Assembly (NCBI GenBank): GCA_032622095.1
Contig: CP136068.1
Span: 136,097,989-136,161,988, forward strand
Origin: Siphonodentalium dalli
Lineage: Eukaryota; Mollusca; Scaphopoda; Gadilida; Siphonodentaliidae
DNA: 64,000 nucleotides
Direction of reading: 5' to 3'
Below are positions 1-12,124 of the stretch, piece by piece. How positions within the stretch are numbered: position 1 is the stretch's first letter; the number at the start of each line of letters is the position of its first letter. Made by a program: the position numbers and the translations under genes. The notes below the pieces were generated by a model. The model saw nothing but the letters and a program-made list of their open reading frames with translations, did not search any database and had not been told where the DNA came from.

Positions 1-312
1 TCATGTTCCCTGTAGCTGTTCCTGATACATTATTAATCTAGCCACTTAGTTTCAGGTATATTTGTTGTCCCACTAAAAGCCAACGTTATCTTTGGGGGAA
101 ACATTAACATTACATGATTACAAGTCATTGGAATCAGTACTAGGATGTTGAACGTATGGTTACAGTGGTGTAAATATTATATATCTGTTCTATGGTAAAG
201 CTCGTTGGTTTGCATGTGTGGTAGAGCTGATTTCCGAGTTGTAGATTTTCGGGGAATTAGTCGGGGAATTAGTCATTTTAGTATGTACAAGGATCAACAG
301 ATTTAACTGCAG

Positions 313-344
<32 letters not shown>

Positions 345-1384
345 GCTATATATATATATATATATATAGCTATATATATATATATATATATATACCACAT
401 GTCTGACATAGCAATCGTATATCAGTATCTAAATGGAGACCCCGCCGGACAGCATAGCATGCAGCCCGACGAGTAAACGTGTCAGACAGCCACAACTTCC
501 AAATTCGAATTGTGTCTGTCGAAAATTAGCGTAGCTTTTTATCCATGTGTGTTTGTGATAGTTTCCAAGTTACAAACAATGCTAGAGGCATGATTGAAGT
601 AGATGTGCGTGATTAGCTTAAAGGTGGATTATCTCTTTAAATAACAAATTTGAAATAGTTGTGTGGGTATAAAATAATAAATATGAACTGAAGACCCCTG
701 TCCGGAAAGGCTTCTATCAATTAATAGTGATTTTATTTCGAATATTTTATTGGGACCTTTTATTTGTCTATTTTTTAGAACAGACCATTCGGGTGATACA
801 ATATATAGCGATATAGAGCATTGTGTTGTTCCTGTGGCTACGTACCGAATGTCAAATGTCCCAGATTGATTGGTTGTATTGTTTTAAGCAGATGGATATG
901 TTGAAGAGTTACATACATTACGGAAGGCGGGACTGAATATAGACAATTAGACCTGTTTTTATATGGCTGTTACATGTGGGCGATCAACATACAAATCAAA
1001 TTTATGGAAAGCAACAAATTGTGGTAACATCGTCGGTGTCGAAATACGTGTAAGAAATGCACATGTGCGAGTCTGAAGGTGCAGGAAAGTACGCCCCCTG
1101 TTATCAACACTACATAGAGTGACACCATGACAACACAGCATGAATGTTGCTGTCATGTTTTACATGCACGGTGTGAATCCGTCTGTATTGTGTTTAATAT
1201 ACACATGCATCTTCAGGAACGATTAAGAACCGAAACTGTCATCAGATCCAAAACGTTCTGGAAACTATTGTCAGTTTTGAATTCGCGCAGTTATGTGCGC
1301 GAATTCAAAGTGCGCGAATTAAAAACTGAGCTAAATATAGTATTGCGCGAATTTAAATAAGAGTAAGGTATTGACATTGAGAAT
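1..1384. other. No recognisable gene
   Basis: I see no coding region or element with defined ends here. The stretch holds the TA microsatellite listed separately and, near 1270-1360, a cluster of short GCGCGAATT-type motifs in both orientations. Confidence 0.5.
319..397. repeat. TA microsatellite
   Basis: Nearly pure TA dinucleotides interrupted twice by GC (tatagctata). Simple-sequence repeat, with no sign of function. Confidence 0.9.
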
Positions 1385-1590
1385 ACACACAGTAGGACCA
1401 CTTAGCCAAGGGTGAATTATTGTTCAGTCGACTCGTTATGCGTGTGTCCACAACAAAGGGTGAATTAGTGTTCAGTCGACTCGTTATCTCGTGCACACCA
1501 TAGGACCACTTAACCAAGGGTGAATTAGTTTTCAGTCGACTCGTTATCGCGTGCATACCTTAGCACCACTTAGCCAAGGGTGAAGTATTG
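1385..1590. repeat. Short tandem repeat, about 60-bp unit
   Basis: Three to four imperfect units share CCAAGGGTGAATTA followed by TTCAGTCGACTCGTTAT. Reading through several frames gives repetitive peptides that look like by-products of the repeat, not a gene. Confidence 0.75.
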
Positions 1591-2337
1591 GTTAGCACAT
1601 GAGGTTGGGAGGGAATGGCCTACCGAGAGCGGAGGGTACAATCGAGCCCCCTGTAGGGATCGAGGTTGTCGCCTTCTCGAGGCAGGTAATTCCCTTCCAT
1701 AAATGACTCCGACCGAAGGTGGTAACCAATTTACAAACCACTGGAATGCAAATACGAAAGACAAATAACTCTATATCAACTAGTTTGACACCAACATTAT
1801 GCACCATGCAGTGTGTTCATTCCAACTGCAGCGACAATTAACTCGCCTGTCATGGTCGCATCATTGTGCACATATCCGAAACAATAGGCAGCAAGAAATT
1901 CACTCTTCCCATTTAGTTGGACCAATATATCTGTGAAGCCGACAGAGGTAAGATCAATGCAAATATGAAAACTGAGCAACCAAAACTTCAAACCCGAATT
2001 TATCGGAAAATTGAAAACTGAACTTACGACCGTATATAGCACTGACGCGACATGATATACTACCTTTTAGAACTAAGACATCTAATACAAAAAACCCGAC
2101 AAATTTTCGCATGTCAACAAAGGCACTTTCTGATTGGATAGTCGGGTGCCGAATCAATTTTTCGCGCCAAAACCGGTATACGACATTTTCGAACCAAACA
2201 GACGACGCGTGTGTTTAGCTGTTTGAAATCTCGACTACAATCATCTTGAGATAATTAGTGAATTGGAAAATATAAACTTTAAACCGGGGTCCGGATGCTG
2301 ATGCTGTTATGTTGGACATTACTCGGCATGATTGTGT
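1591..2337. other. No recognisable gene
   Basis: Unique-looking AT-rich DNA. Open frames are short, start on non-ATG codons and match nothing I recognise. Confidence 0.5.
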
Positions 2338-2643
2338 GTATTCAAAATCTAAAGTGGAGACTATTTATTTGGACACCCCACACGTCAGACTATATACGCC
2401 TAGTTGTTTAAGTTGCTGATCACTAGTTGTCAAAAATATGTACGTCAAGTTGTGATGATGGGATTTGTGTGTACAAAGACGAAACTATGAATTATGTTTC
2501 CATATTAGACATGTTCCGCCTCCCGATGGTCATTATTAACCTTCAAATCGCACGACGAAGGCACTGTTCCTGTCCACATCCGTTTTCCGATTTGTGTTCT
2601 TATTCAAGCTCCGAACGTAACTATGTTTATCAATAGCTGAAAT
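2338..2643 (+). repeat. Dispersed repeat, family R1, first copy
   Basis: About 300 bp that closely match 25546..25870 in the same orientation. Shared blocks include GTTGCTGATCACTAGTTGT and CCCGATGGTCATTATTAACC. No terminal repeats or coding region were seen, so the class is unknown. Confidence 0.75.
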
Positions 2644-3254
2644 CTTTCAGTATATTTGAGATATAATTTAAAATGTATTCTATTATGACATTACAATTGA
2701 ATTACACAATGTAGTCCATGGAAAAGCATGGTATGCAATTAAATACGCCTGCTCTATATGTATACACATCATGCATATTACTTCTCAAGTTATCCGGTGA
2801 ACCAAGAGATGAGACTATTTTCAATATAAGTACCCGGTACCAACAGCATTTCAAATAATATTAAGTAAACATAATAATGTAGAATTAAACTTATTGAAAA
2901 ACATAAAATCTCAAGGCTTGAATGTTCGTTATCAGTGGTGTGATTTGTTGATTTAAACGATGGGAAACTTAAATATGCATGTACAGCCAAAATCGACATC
3001 ACATGATATCTCGGAGTACTTCCGAACATATAATTGCACACTGTTTAAGATCCGAAGACACATTTAGGTACAGTAAACCATAAAATGCAGTCAATCTATC
3101 GTTGTTTCTCCAGTTAACGAAAATTGACAGTTGCGATATTGTCGTCCCAATTGTGAGACATTGTGACTTATCCACACGTATCTTAGCCAAGTCTACTTAT
3201 TTTATTGGAGACACTGGGTCTAAAATGTGAGCATATATACATATACTGTATCCA
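2644..3254. other. No recognisable gene
   Basis: AT-rich DNA with short frames only. Nothing recognised. Confidence 0.5.
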
Positions 3255-3542
3255 TGGACTTTGTAGTGTGCGAGCGCTATCTACCACCCACCCATTGTTT
3301 TGGGTTTCCAATGTGAATCTAAATTGAACTACCAATGGGCAGGGTGGGGTTGTTGGGGAATATTTTTCTCGAGTCGTTTGTGAGTCTCTGCCAGAAAATT
3401 CCAACCCAAGAGGTACAGCTCGAGGCTAGCACTTGTTGGACTTTTCGAGCCTGGTCCAGTCGATATTCATGTAGTGATGTCCAAGGAGGCACTCTCAGTC
3501 TTGGCGAAAGCGACTTCCGATTATATGTTTGTACGGTTTAGC
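3255..3542 (+). repeat. Dispersed repeat, family R1, second fragment
   Basis: Matches 27430..27650 in order and orientation. Shared blocks include TTGTTGGACTTTTCG and CAACCCAAGAGGT. Its end (CGACTTCCGATTATATG) also matches the inverted segments near 25240 and 28290, which ties these pieces to one composite repeat. Confidence 0.65.
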
Positions 3543-3763
3543 TACTGTGTACTTGTAGACGATTTGCATAACCTCGAACGCAAAGATAGAGGAAGCCGAG
3601 ATGGTGGGGTAATTGTTTATTTAAAAATGATTTAACCTACAGGCGTCGACACGATTTGGCATTCACGAACTTAGAATGCATTTGGATTGAAATTTCACCC
3701 GCTACCTCTAAAATTATCATCGGCGTCTTGTACAGACATCCAAACATTGACTGTTATGACTCA

Positions 3764-4845
3764 CAGAGACGTGGTGACAGGGGGAGGGGGGTTTGGGGGT
3801 GTCTCACCCCCCAACTTTGGTCAAAATTTTCAACAGTTGGAAATTTCATACCTGCCAAAACATTAGTTGGAAATTTCACACAAACTATAGGTTGAAAATG
3901 TTCTTATAGTTTGATTTTCAAACAATTTGTTGGGGGGAATTAATTGTGTTTGGACAAATATTTGCACATTTTCCTATTTTTGTCAAAATTTTGGACTGAA
4001 ATTGTCAACACTTGGAAATTTTCCAACCGTAGGGGGGGGGGGGGGGGGGGGGGGGGGAAATGGAAATGTCAAACACTTGGAAATCCCTCCCAGTGGCCAG
4101 TCAAAAACTGCTAGTTAATTTAAGAAAACAATATTGTCATACATTTGGTTAACAATGTCATTGGAATTGTCATCAGTTGGAAAATTTCCAACTCTATAGG
4201 AAGGCTTGATGCTAGTCTAGATGCTAGGATTTTGCGATTTTCTTGTTCAGATTTCAAAATGTTCGCAAACCGGGCCGAACCATGGTCGGCCCGGTGTGTC
4301 ATGGTCCCTCCCTGTGGCCAATAAAAACTGCTAATTAGTTTAACAAAACAATATTTTGCTACATTTGGTGAAACTTGTGGACGGAAATGGTCAACAGTTG
4401 GAGAATTTTCCAACCTGAGGTGGAGTATATGAGGTTTGAAATTTCCAACACTATAGGAAAGCTTCAGTTGAGGCCAGTCTAGATGCTAGGGTTAAAAATT
4501 TTCTCACACCGGGCCGAACAGCCATGGTCTGCCCAGTTTGTCCTGGTCTCTTGTCCGCAGTCGTGTGCATTTATCTGGAATTAGACCACTAAATGTTAGG
4601 ACTTATGCAATTGTTCAGGTTAAAATATCTGAATGTACTCATACCGGGAATATAGAAACCATGGTTTATGAATATATAGACATGAGCACTGAAGTGCAAA
4701 GGGGGGGGGGGGTACAAATGGAATTATGCAAAACTTGTGTTGGTCTGATTCTGATTCAAGGGGGGGGGGGGGGGGTGCAGTTGGAATTTCCCAAGGTGGA
4801 CACCCCCGAACCGAACGGAACGGAGACCCTCTAGCCACGTCCTTG
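3764..4845. mobile_element. hAT-like non-autonomous element inserted in the LINE
   Basis: Bounded by an exact 8-bp direct repeat ATGACTCA (3756-3763 and 4846-4853), the size expected for hAT. The ends are imperfect inverted repeats: CAGAGACGTGG on the left, and CCACGTCCTTG on the right, whose complement is CAAGGACGTGG. The interior has poly-G tracts (4031-4057, 4700-4711, 4761-4776) and recurring TTGGAAATTTTCCAAC-type motifs but no transposase. Removing it rejoins the LINE endonuclease reading. Confidence 0.85.
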
Positions 4846-5260
4846 ATGACTCAATCGCAGAAAATTTAGACACAGTACTAGACACGTAACCTCAACATAT
4901 AATATGCATGGGCGACCTCAATGGTAATCAATTCCAATCATCCAATAAAATATCTAAAATTCGTAGTGCACTTTCACTAAAACAATGGATAGGTGACAGC
5001 ACAAACTTCACTGAATACTCAGAGACCTCAATAGACATTATTTTAACAAATGGAGAACTAATATTCCAAAATAGTGGTACGCTAGACCCCTTCTTTTTGG
5101 GAATATATACGTTATCACTTCCCAAGATATGCCATTTTTAACATTTGTGAACAGCGAATACAGAAAAAAAAACTATCACCGTCACAGTTTTATATGAACA
5201 AGCAGACTTTATTGGATTGGATCGAGCAATATCAGGCATGGATTGGATTATATTCTTTAA

Positions 5261-5617
5261 CCCTTTCAGTGCCAAGTCCGATTTTTGTATCAACCCATAT
5301 ACCCTGTGCCAATGCATTCTCTTATATATAAGAGAATTCATTGGCCAAACAATTTTTCATCATTTGTTATTATGTTTTAGAATTTTTTAGAATTTTAATA
5401 TTTTTTTCTTATAATCTTTAACATACTTATTTTGTAGGTTTAGTGCCAGGGAATCTTACGTTTTTCATGGGCATCAAACTTATTACTATGAATACTTGGT
5501 GATAGTTTTGAGTTATAACATGCCCCTAAGGTTTTTTTGTTTTTTGTTTTTTGTTTAGGGCCGATTTTACAGACCATAAATTAGGGCCGATGAGATCGGC
5601 CCCTGGCACTGAAAGGG
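5261..5617. mobile_element. TTAA-type miniature element inserted in the LINE
   Basis: Flanked by TTAA on both sides (5257-5260, 5618-5621). Terminal inverted repeats start CCCTTTCAGTGCCA. TTAA duplication with CCCTTT ends fits a piggyBac-derived miniature element. It carries the CCAATGCATTCTCTTATATA motif also found in the element at 14692. No coding capacity. Confidence 0.8.
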
Positions 5618-7759
5618 TTAATACTATGCAGATTGAAGACATGACACAAACATTTACTTCTTTCCTCCAAGACAAAATAAATGAATATGTTGCCAACAAA
5701 AATATTCGCTGCAGGAAAAATGAAACCCAGTGGCTCACTTTGAAAATTAAGCATCTATAAAACAACGCAGATGGTTTTATGATGAAGCAAAACTGACCAA
5801 TGACATTCGGCAATGGGATAAATACCGTAGCAAGAGAAATAAAGTTATCTCCGAGGTATGAAAAGCAAAGTTTTAGACTATATATCGAGAGTGCAGAATA
5901 TTCTTAATGACCCCCAAACAACATGCACTGACTGGTGGAAAACCTTTAACAAGCTCGCTAAACGAACACTCGAGCAAACTGTGCCCCATTCGAGCTTGAT
6001 GGGGAAATCTACACCACGGACATAGATAAATCTATAATCTATAATGATTATTTTTGTTCCATATCCACACTGGATGATTCTAATGCTCAAATACCCACGT
6101 TTATGCCCATAAGACGCAAATATTGACCATATAGCTGTCAATGAAATCGTTATACTAGACATACTTTCACATCTCCAAACAGATAAATCAAGTGGTTATG
6201 GTGATATTAGCCCTAGAGTCCTGAAAAACTCAGTCGACCATTATTCATTCTCTTCAAGATATTCATGAATGAATCATTTCCCCTTCCCGAGTGGAAGCGT
6301 GCTAATGTTCTATCGTGCAATTAGCGAAATCCTCGATAGAGAACAAGATGTAAGCATACTAGTTTTCGGCATATTAAGTAAAGCTTTCGATAAAGTTTGG
6401 CATATTGGATTGACCTACAAATTGAAACACATCTGAATACAAGGAAATCTTCTGGGTTGGTTCGACTCATATTTGAGTAACCGTGAACGAAGGTCATTCT
6501 AGGACCTGGAGCTTCTTCCTGGAAGCCAGTCAGAGCGGGGGTTCACCAGGGACCGATACCTTTTTTTGGGACCGATACTTTTTTTTCTACAATAACGACC
6601 TTGTCTGTGCAATTAGCAGTGAAATACGCCTATTCGCAGATGGTACTTCGATATTTATGCCTGTTACTGACCCACACGAAGCTTCCGACTCACTCCAAAC
6701 TGACATAACTAAACAATACTCTTGGTCCAAGAAATGGTTGGTAACCTTCAATGCTAACAAAACTGAAACAATGATTATTACTCGAAAAGCAAATCTACTA
6801 TCCCACCATAACCCTTAACAGTCGTTCGCCAACATAAGCACCTTGGAATAATACTTAATGTTGAAGGAAAATGGGGCCCTCATATTGATTACATTATAAA
6901 AACTGCCTGGCAAAAGATATTCATTCTACGGAAACAAAAGTATGTACTAAACAGGAAAGCACTCGAAAAATGTTATTTCACGTATGGAATATGCGAGTAT
7001 TGTATGGGCAAACTGTACCGCCACTGATTCAGATAGATTATAACGCATTCAACTAGAAGCTTTCGTATAGTCACTGCACTGACTAGATATGTTAGTAATG
7101 ATAAATTATTGGAAGAAATTGGTTGGGAACAACTGAAAACGCGACAAGACAAAGCCAAGCTATTTCTTTTCCACACAATGATTAAAGGAACCGTGCCACA
7201 ATACCTAAAGAATATCGTCCCTTCCCCAGTATTTGAAGCTTCGAACAAAGAAACCAGAAATGCAAATGAATTCCATGTAGCGAAATATAACTGTGAGTCT
7301 CATCGCAAATCAGCTGTCCTAGCAACGGCAAGCAACTGGAACACACTTGATCCTAATTTGCAAAACATTGAAGGTCCACATGAATTTAAGCTTTTGATAA
7401 ACTCAAATATAATCCCGAAAAAAGCCTTGGTTTGCCTACTGTTGCACGCGAAATGCCCAGATTCAACATTCACGCTTAGGAGCTAAATGTAGTGATTTAA
7501 ATTCCCACAAACTGGAAAACCAGATACTCGACACTAACCTCTGTATGCGTGGTCAGATCGAGGATTGCGAACACTTCATATTTCAATGCCCATATTATAT
7601 ATTAGCTCGTCAAATTATTTTAGAGAATATACCTGATTTTGTTAACTAAATGGAGATGTCACTTTAAATAAACACAAAAATCTGCAAATTGTTTAAGAGT
7701 TCCAGAAGTACATCCTCAGAACAAGACGTTTCCCTTAAGTTTTCCTGTGATCTCGACTC

Positions 7760-8069
7760 TTGTACATTTCACTATGCGTTGGTTTAGTATGTATGTGTTA
7801 TTGACTAGAAAACGGCTTGGCCGATCCCACTCAAATGTTGTATGTAGGCCTACTTTGATCCCGGGAACAATATGGGCGGGTCCAATGTCACGTGCAACCG
7901 TGTCATTGACCTTGACCTCGCTCATATACGCTCATATAGGCATCTTTCCCCATCAGACTCAATTTTGCAACGTCCAGAAACAAGTCCAGACGGTGTATAT
8001 TCTGCCCAGACAGAGGCGATCACAAAGAAATCCCTAAATAGCCCGGACGAAGTCGGGCACACCAGCTAG
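7760..8069 (+). mobile_element. Helitron-like element, family B, 3' part
   Basis: The right end has the Helitron signature: hairpin GCCCGGACGAAGTCGGGC, a short spacer and terminal CTAG at 8066-8069. The interior matches 9870..10135 and 10897..11183. The 5' end is not clear. No Rep/helicase gene, so it is non-autonomous. Confidence 0.7.
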
Positions 8070-8711
8070 TCTCATATATATTTTGAAGACCTCTGTTTGT
8101 TTGTTTGTCTGTCTGTCTGTCATTTATACAAATCTACGATTCTTGACCGATCGGGACGAAACTTGGTACGTGTGTGTAGTTTGACCAGGCGGTGAACGTT
8201 GTCGTATTGGCGAGCCCGTGCGGCGCCCGCTTCGCGCATGCGCAGACGAGATCTCGGAAACGGGTGGAGCTATCGACTTGAAATTTGCTATGTGAATGTA
8301 TCTTGCCCCGGATACGAATTTTATCGGGTCGTCGAGCCCGTGCGACACCAGCTTCGCGCATGCGCAGACGAGATCTCGGAAACGGGTGGAGCTATCGACT
8401 TGAAATTTGCTATGTGAATGTATCTTGCCCCGGATACGAATTTTATCGGGTCGCTGAGCCCGTGCGACACCAGCTTCACGCATGCGCAAACGAGATCTCG
8501 GAAACGGGTGGAGTTATCGACTTGAAATTTGGTATGTGAATGTATCTTGCCCCGGATACGAATTTTATCGGGTCGCCGAGCCCGTGCGACACCAGCTTCG
8601 GGCATGCGCAGACCAGATCTCGGAAACGGGTAGAGCTATCGGGCTGGGTAGAGCTATCGACTTGAAATTTGGTTTTTGAATAGCCCGGACAACGTCGGGC
8701 TTATCGGCTAG
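8070..8711 (+). mobile_element. Non-autonomous Helitron, family A, copy 1
   Basis: Starts TCTCATATATATTTTGAAG directly after the previous CTAG, carries a GTTT/CTGT microsatellite, then tandem 122-bp units with core GCGCATGCGCAGAC. Ends in hairpin GCCCGGACAACGTCGGGC plus CTAG. Period measured from GAGCCC at 8334 to GAGCC at 8456. The long open frames on both strands are products of the repeat. Confidence 0.8.
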
Positions 8712-9334
8712 TCTATAATATATTTTGAAGACCTCTGTTTGTTTGTTTGTTTGTCTGTCTGTCATTGATACAAATCTACGATTCTCGACCGATCGGGACG
8801 AAACTTGGTACGTGTGTGTAGTTTGACCAGGCGGTGGACGTTGTCGTATTGGCGAGCCCGTGCGACGCCCGTGCAGCGCATGCGCAGACGAGATCTCGGA
8901 AACGGGTAGAGCTATCGACTTGAAATTTGGTATGTGAATGTACCTTGCCCCGAATACGAATTTTATCGGGTCGCCGAGCCCGTGCGACGCCAGCTTCGCG
9001 CATGCGCAGACGAGATCTCGGAAACGGGTGGAGCTATCGACTTGAAATTTGGTATGTGAATGTACCTTGCCCCGTATACGAATTTTATCGGGTAGCCGAG
9101 CCCGTGCGACGCCAGCTTCGCGCATGCGCAGACGAGATCTCGGAAACGGTGGAGCTATCGACTTGAAATTTGGTGTGTGAATGTATCTTGCCCCGGATAC
9201 GAATTTTATCGGGTCGCCGAGTCCGTGCGACGCCAGCTTCGCGCATGCGCAGACCAGATCTCGGAAACGGGTAGAGCTATCGACTTGAAATTTTGTTTTT
9301 GAATAGCCCGGACAACGTCGGGCTCATCGGCTAG
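8712..9334 (+). mobile_element. Non-autonomous Helitron, family A, copy 2
   Basis: Begins TCTATAATATATTTTGAAG right after CTAG of copy 1. It has the same layout: microsatellite, ACGATTCTCGACCGATCGGG leader, about four 122-bp units, hairpin and CTAG at 9331-9334. Confidence 0.8.
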
Positions 9335-9869
9335 TCTCATATATATTTTGAAGACCTCTGTCTGTATGTCTGTCTGTCTGTCTGTCTGTCATTAATACAA
9401 ATCTACGATTCTCGACCGATCGGGACGAAACTTGGTACGTGTGTGTAGTTTGACCAGGCGGTCGTCGTTGTCGTATTGGCGAGCCCGTGCGGCGCCCGCT
9501 TCGCGCATGCGCAGACGAGATCTCGGAAACGGGTGGAGCTATCGACTTGAAATTTGGTATGTGAATGTATCTTGCCCCGGATACGAATTTTATCGGGTCG
9601 CTGAGCCCGTGCGACGCCAGCTTCGCGCATGCGCAGACGAGATCTCGGAAACGGGTGGAGCTGTCGACTTGAAATTTGCTATGTGAATGTATCTTGCCCC
9701 GGATACGAATTTTATCGGGTCGCCGAGCCCGTGCGACGCCAGCTTCGCGCATGCGCAGACCAGATCTCGGAAACGGGTAGAGCTATCGACTTGAAATTTG
9801 GTTTTTGAATAGCCCGGACTTGAAATTTGGTTTTTGAATAGCCCGGACAACGTCGGGCTCATCGGCTAG
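9335..9869 (+). mobile_element. Non-autonomous Helitron, family A, copy 3
   Basis: Same organisation with about three 122-bp units. Its tail repeats the segment ending TTTTTGAATAGCCCGGAC twice (near 9800-9848), a local duplication before the final hairpin and CTAG at 9866-9869. Confidence 0.8.
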
Positions 9870-10135
9870 TCTCTTATATATTTTGGAACTTCTGTATGTG
9901 GATATGTATGTATGTATGACCGATCCGACTCAAATTTGGTATGTAGGCAAGCTTCGATCCCGGAAACAATATGGGCTGGTCCAATTTCACGTGCGACCGT
10001 GTCCTTGACATTGACCTTGACCTCGCTCATATACGCAATGTCCCAAAACAAGTCCAGACGATGTAGATTCTTCCCAGACGGAGGCGATCACAAAGAAATC
10101 CCTAAATAGCCGACGAAGTCGGGCACATCAGCTAG
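9870..10135 (+). mobile_element. Non-autonomous Helitron, family B, short copy
   Basis: Starts TCTCTTATATATTTTGGAAC, has a TATG microsatellite, lacks the 122-bp units and ends CCGACGAAGTCGGGC, spacer, CTAG (10132-10135). Its hairpin differs from family A by AAG against ACAACG in the loop region. Confidence 0.75.
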
Positions 10136-10170
10136 TCTCATATATATTTGAAGACCTCTGTTTGTTTGTT

Positions 10171-10202
<32 letters not shown>

Positions 10203-10896
10203 ATTAATACAAATCTACGATTCTCGACCGATCGGGACGAAACTTGGTACGTGAGTGTAGTTTGACCAGGCGGTGAACGTTGTCGTATTGGCGAGCCCGT
10301 GCGGCGCCCGCTTCGCGCATGCGCAGACGAGATCTCGGAAACGGGTGGAGCTATCGACTTGATATTTGGTATGTGAATGTATCTTGCCCCGGATACGAAT
10401 TTTATCGGGTCACCGAGCCCGTGCGACGTCAGCTTCGCGCATGCGCAGACGAGATCTCGGAAACGGGTGGAGCTATCGACTTGAAATTTTGTATATGAAT
10501 GTATCTTGCCCCGGATACGAATTGTATCGGATCGCCGAGCCCGTGCGACGCCAGCTTCGCGCATGCGCATACGAGATCTCGGAAACGGGTGGAGCTATCG
10601 ACTTGAAATTTGGTATGTGAATGTATCTTGCCCCGGATACGAATTTTATCGGGTCGCCGAGCCCGTGCGACGCCAGCTTCGCGCATGCGCAGATGAGATC
10701 TCGGAAACGGGTGGAGCTATCGACTTGAAATTTGCTATGTGAATGTATCTTGCCTCGGATACGAATTTTATCGGGTCGCATAGCCCGTGCGACGCCAGCT
10801 TCGCGCATGCGCAGACCAGATCTCGGAAACGGGTGGAGCTATCGACTTGAAATTTGGTTTTTGAATAGCCCGGACAACGTCGGGCTCATCGGCTAG
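10136..10896 (+). mobile_element. Non-autonomous Helitron, family A, copy 4
   Basis: Longest family A copy in the array, with about five 122-bp units. It starts TCTCATATATATTTGAAGAC and ends with the family A hairpin and CTAG at 10893-10896. Confidence 0.8.
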
Positions 10897-11183
10897 TATT
10901 ATATATTTTGGAACTTGTCTGCATGCATGTGTGTATGTATGTTTGAATGTATGACCGATTCGACTCAAATTTGGTATGTAGGCCTACTTTGATCCCGGGA
11001 ACAATATGGGCTGGTCCAATTTCACGTGACAGGGTCCTTGACCTTGACACGCTCATATATATGTAGGCATGTTTCTGGACCGATAGAACAATAGTTTGTC
11101 CAGACGCTGTATATTCTGCCCAGACGGAGGCGATCACAAAGAAATCCCTAAATAGTCTGGACGAAGTCGGGCACATCAGCTAG
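10897..11183 (+). mobile_element. Non-autonomous Helitron, family B, last copy of array 1
   Basis: Starts TATTATATATTTTGGAAC (TA instead of TC). Ends GACGAAGTCGGGC, spacer, CTAG at 11180-11183, and is followed directly by LINE-derived sequence also present at 13771. Confidence 0.7.
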
Positions 11184-12120
11184 TATTTTATAAAATTCAA
11201 CCGTAATCCCATCGGGACCAGATGCTTTTCCGTCTTTCATGTTCAATATAAGATAGGAAATTTCCTACTCCGCCGTCAAAAGTATGGTCAGTCACCACCT
11301 GACATACTACATTGCAACATGAGTGCGTCACCACTACATAATATCACAATTATACATTTCACCCAATTCATGTGGTGTGCAGTCACATAATTGGAATAAT
11401 CGGTGGTAGCAATGTTTCGACTACATTTACATTAAACCAGAATTATGGTTAAATGAGGGTCTGTCTCATCAGGTATGTAACCCGTCCATGTGTAAGTATA
11501 CCATATTATATGTGTTAGCGAACAACAAGTCGGTATGCAGTTATGATGCATATTCAAATTATGCCAAAAACTTTGGCCAAACTACACCTTTCCGGGTGTC
11601 TGTCATCCAATATTTGCGAGTATGTCGTTATAACCTGTGTATATCAGGATTTAGTTACTCAATGTGTATAGCCCAATATAATTCTGTGATATTTGCGAGT
11701 ATGGCGCCGAAACATGTGTATAGCAGGAATTTAGTAAATCATGGGTGTATAGCCCAGTCTGATTTTGTGAGAATGTTCACATCAATCCAGTGAATTGTTT
11801 GTATTTCATAGGACATCAACTTCCTATAGTTAGAGTCGATATGATATCCGAAAGGAACTTAATCTCACGTGTGGTCCATACACACCAGCTGGGTGGAGTT
11901 CACGCCTCTCACTAATATAATTGATCACATTAAACTCAAGAGAGCTTTCTTTGTTCTACTCACCAGTAGGTATTTCACTCGATCAAGCCACTCGTTCACG
12001 CCCTGTGGGAATGTTTTACGAGGTGCGGTCTGCTTTAAGTTTCAAGTCATTAAAATGGCATCGATAACCCCTGTCAAGATCCGTGCCTTCCTGCCCGGGA
12101 TAATTGACTACTGATAAGTA
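11184..12120. other. Segment duplicated at 13.5-13.8 kb, then no recognisable gene
   Basis: 11184-11243 matches the LINE piece at 13771-13830, and 11244-11330 matches 13532-13620 (block TCCTACTCCGCCGTCAAAA). The rest to 12120 has short frames only, including tandem-like GATATTTGCGAGTATG motifs near 11610-11710. Confidence 0.6.
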
Positions 12121-12124
12121 TTCT

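Larger units (their letters stand above)
3543..7690 (+). pseudogene. Non-LTR retrotransposon (LINE) relic with endonuclease and reverse transcriptase
   Basis: A decayed LINE on the plus strand. At 3543-3755 it reads an apurinic-type endonuclease fragment (GGVIVYLK, later GVLYRHPN). After a hAT-like insertion the endonuclease resumes at 4908 with MGDLNGNQ and SIDIILTNGE. A TTAA-type element interrupts it again at 5261..5617. Reverse transcriptase follows: DKSSGYGDISPRVLK near 6185, SKAFDKVW near 6380, and the polymerase box as FADGTS near 6640, where a functional enzyme would have YADD. A C-terminal tail runs to about 7660. Stops and frameshifts are frequent. It belongs to the EN-RT LINEs of the CR1/jockey kind; I cannot fix the clade. 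Confidence 0.8.

Noticed and set aside
1570-1807. Possible tRNA-like or rRNA-like GC-rich patch
   Set aside because: No cloverleaf or conserved rRNA segment could be formed. I found no RNA genes in the window.
8124-10808. Long overlapping open frames with repeats such as MREAGVARARRPDKIRIRGK on both strands
   Set aside because: They arise in all frames from the 122-bp Helitron repeat, whose unit length lets several frames stay open. Not genes.
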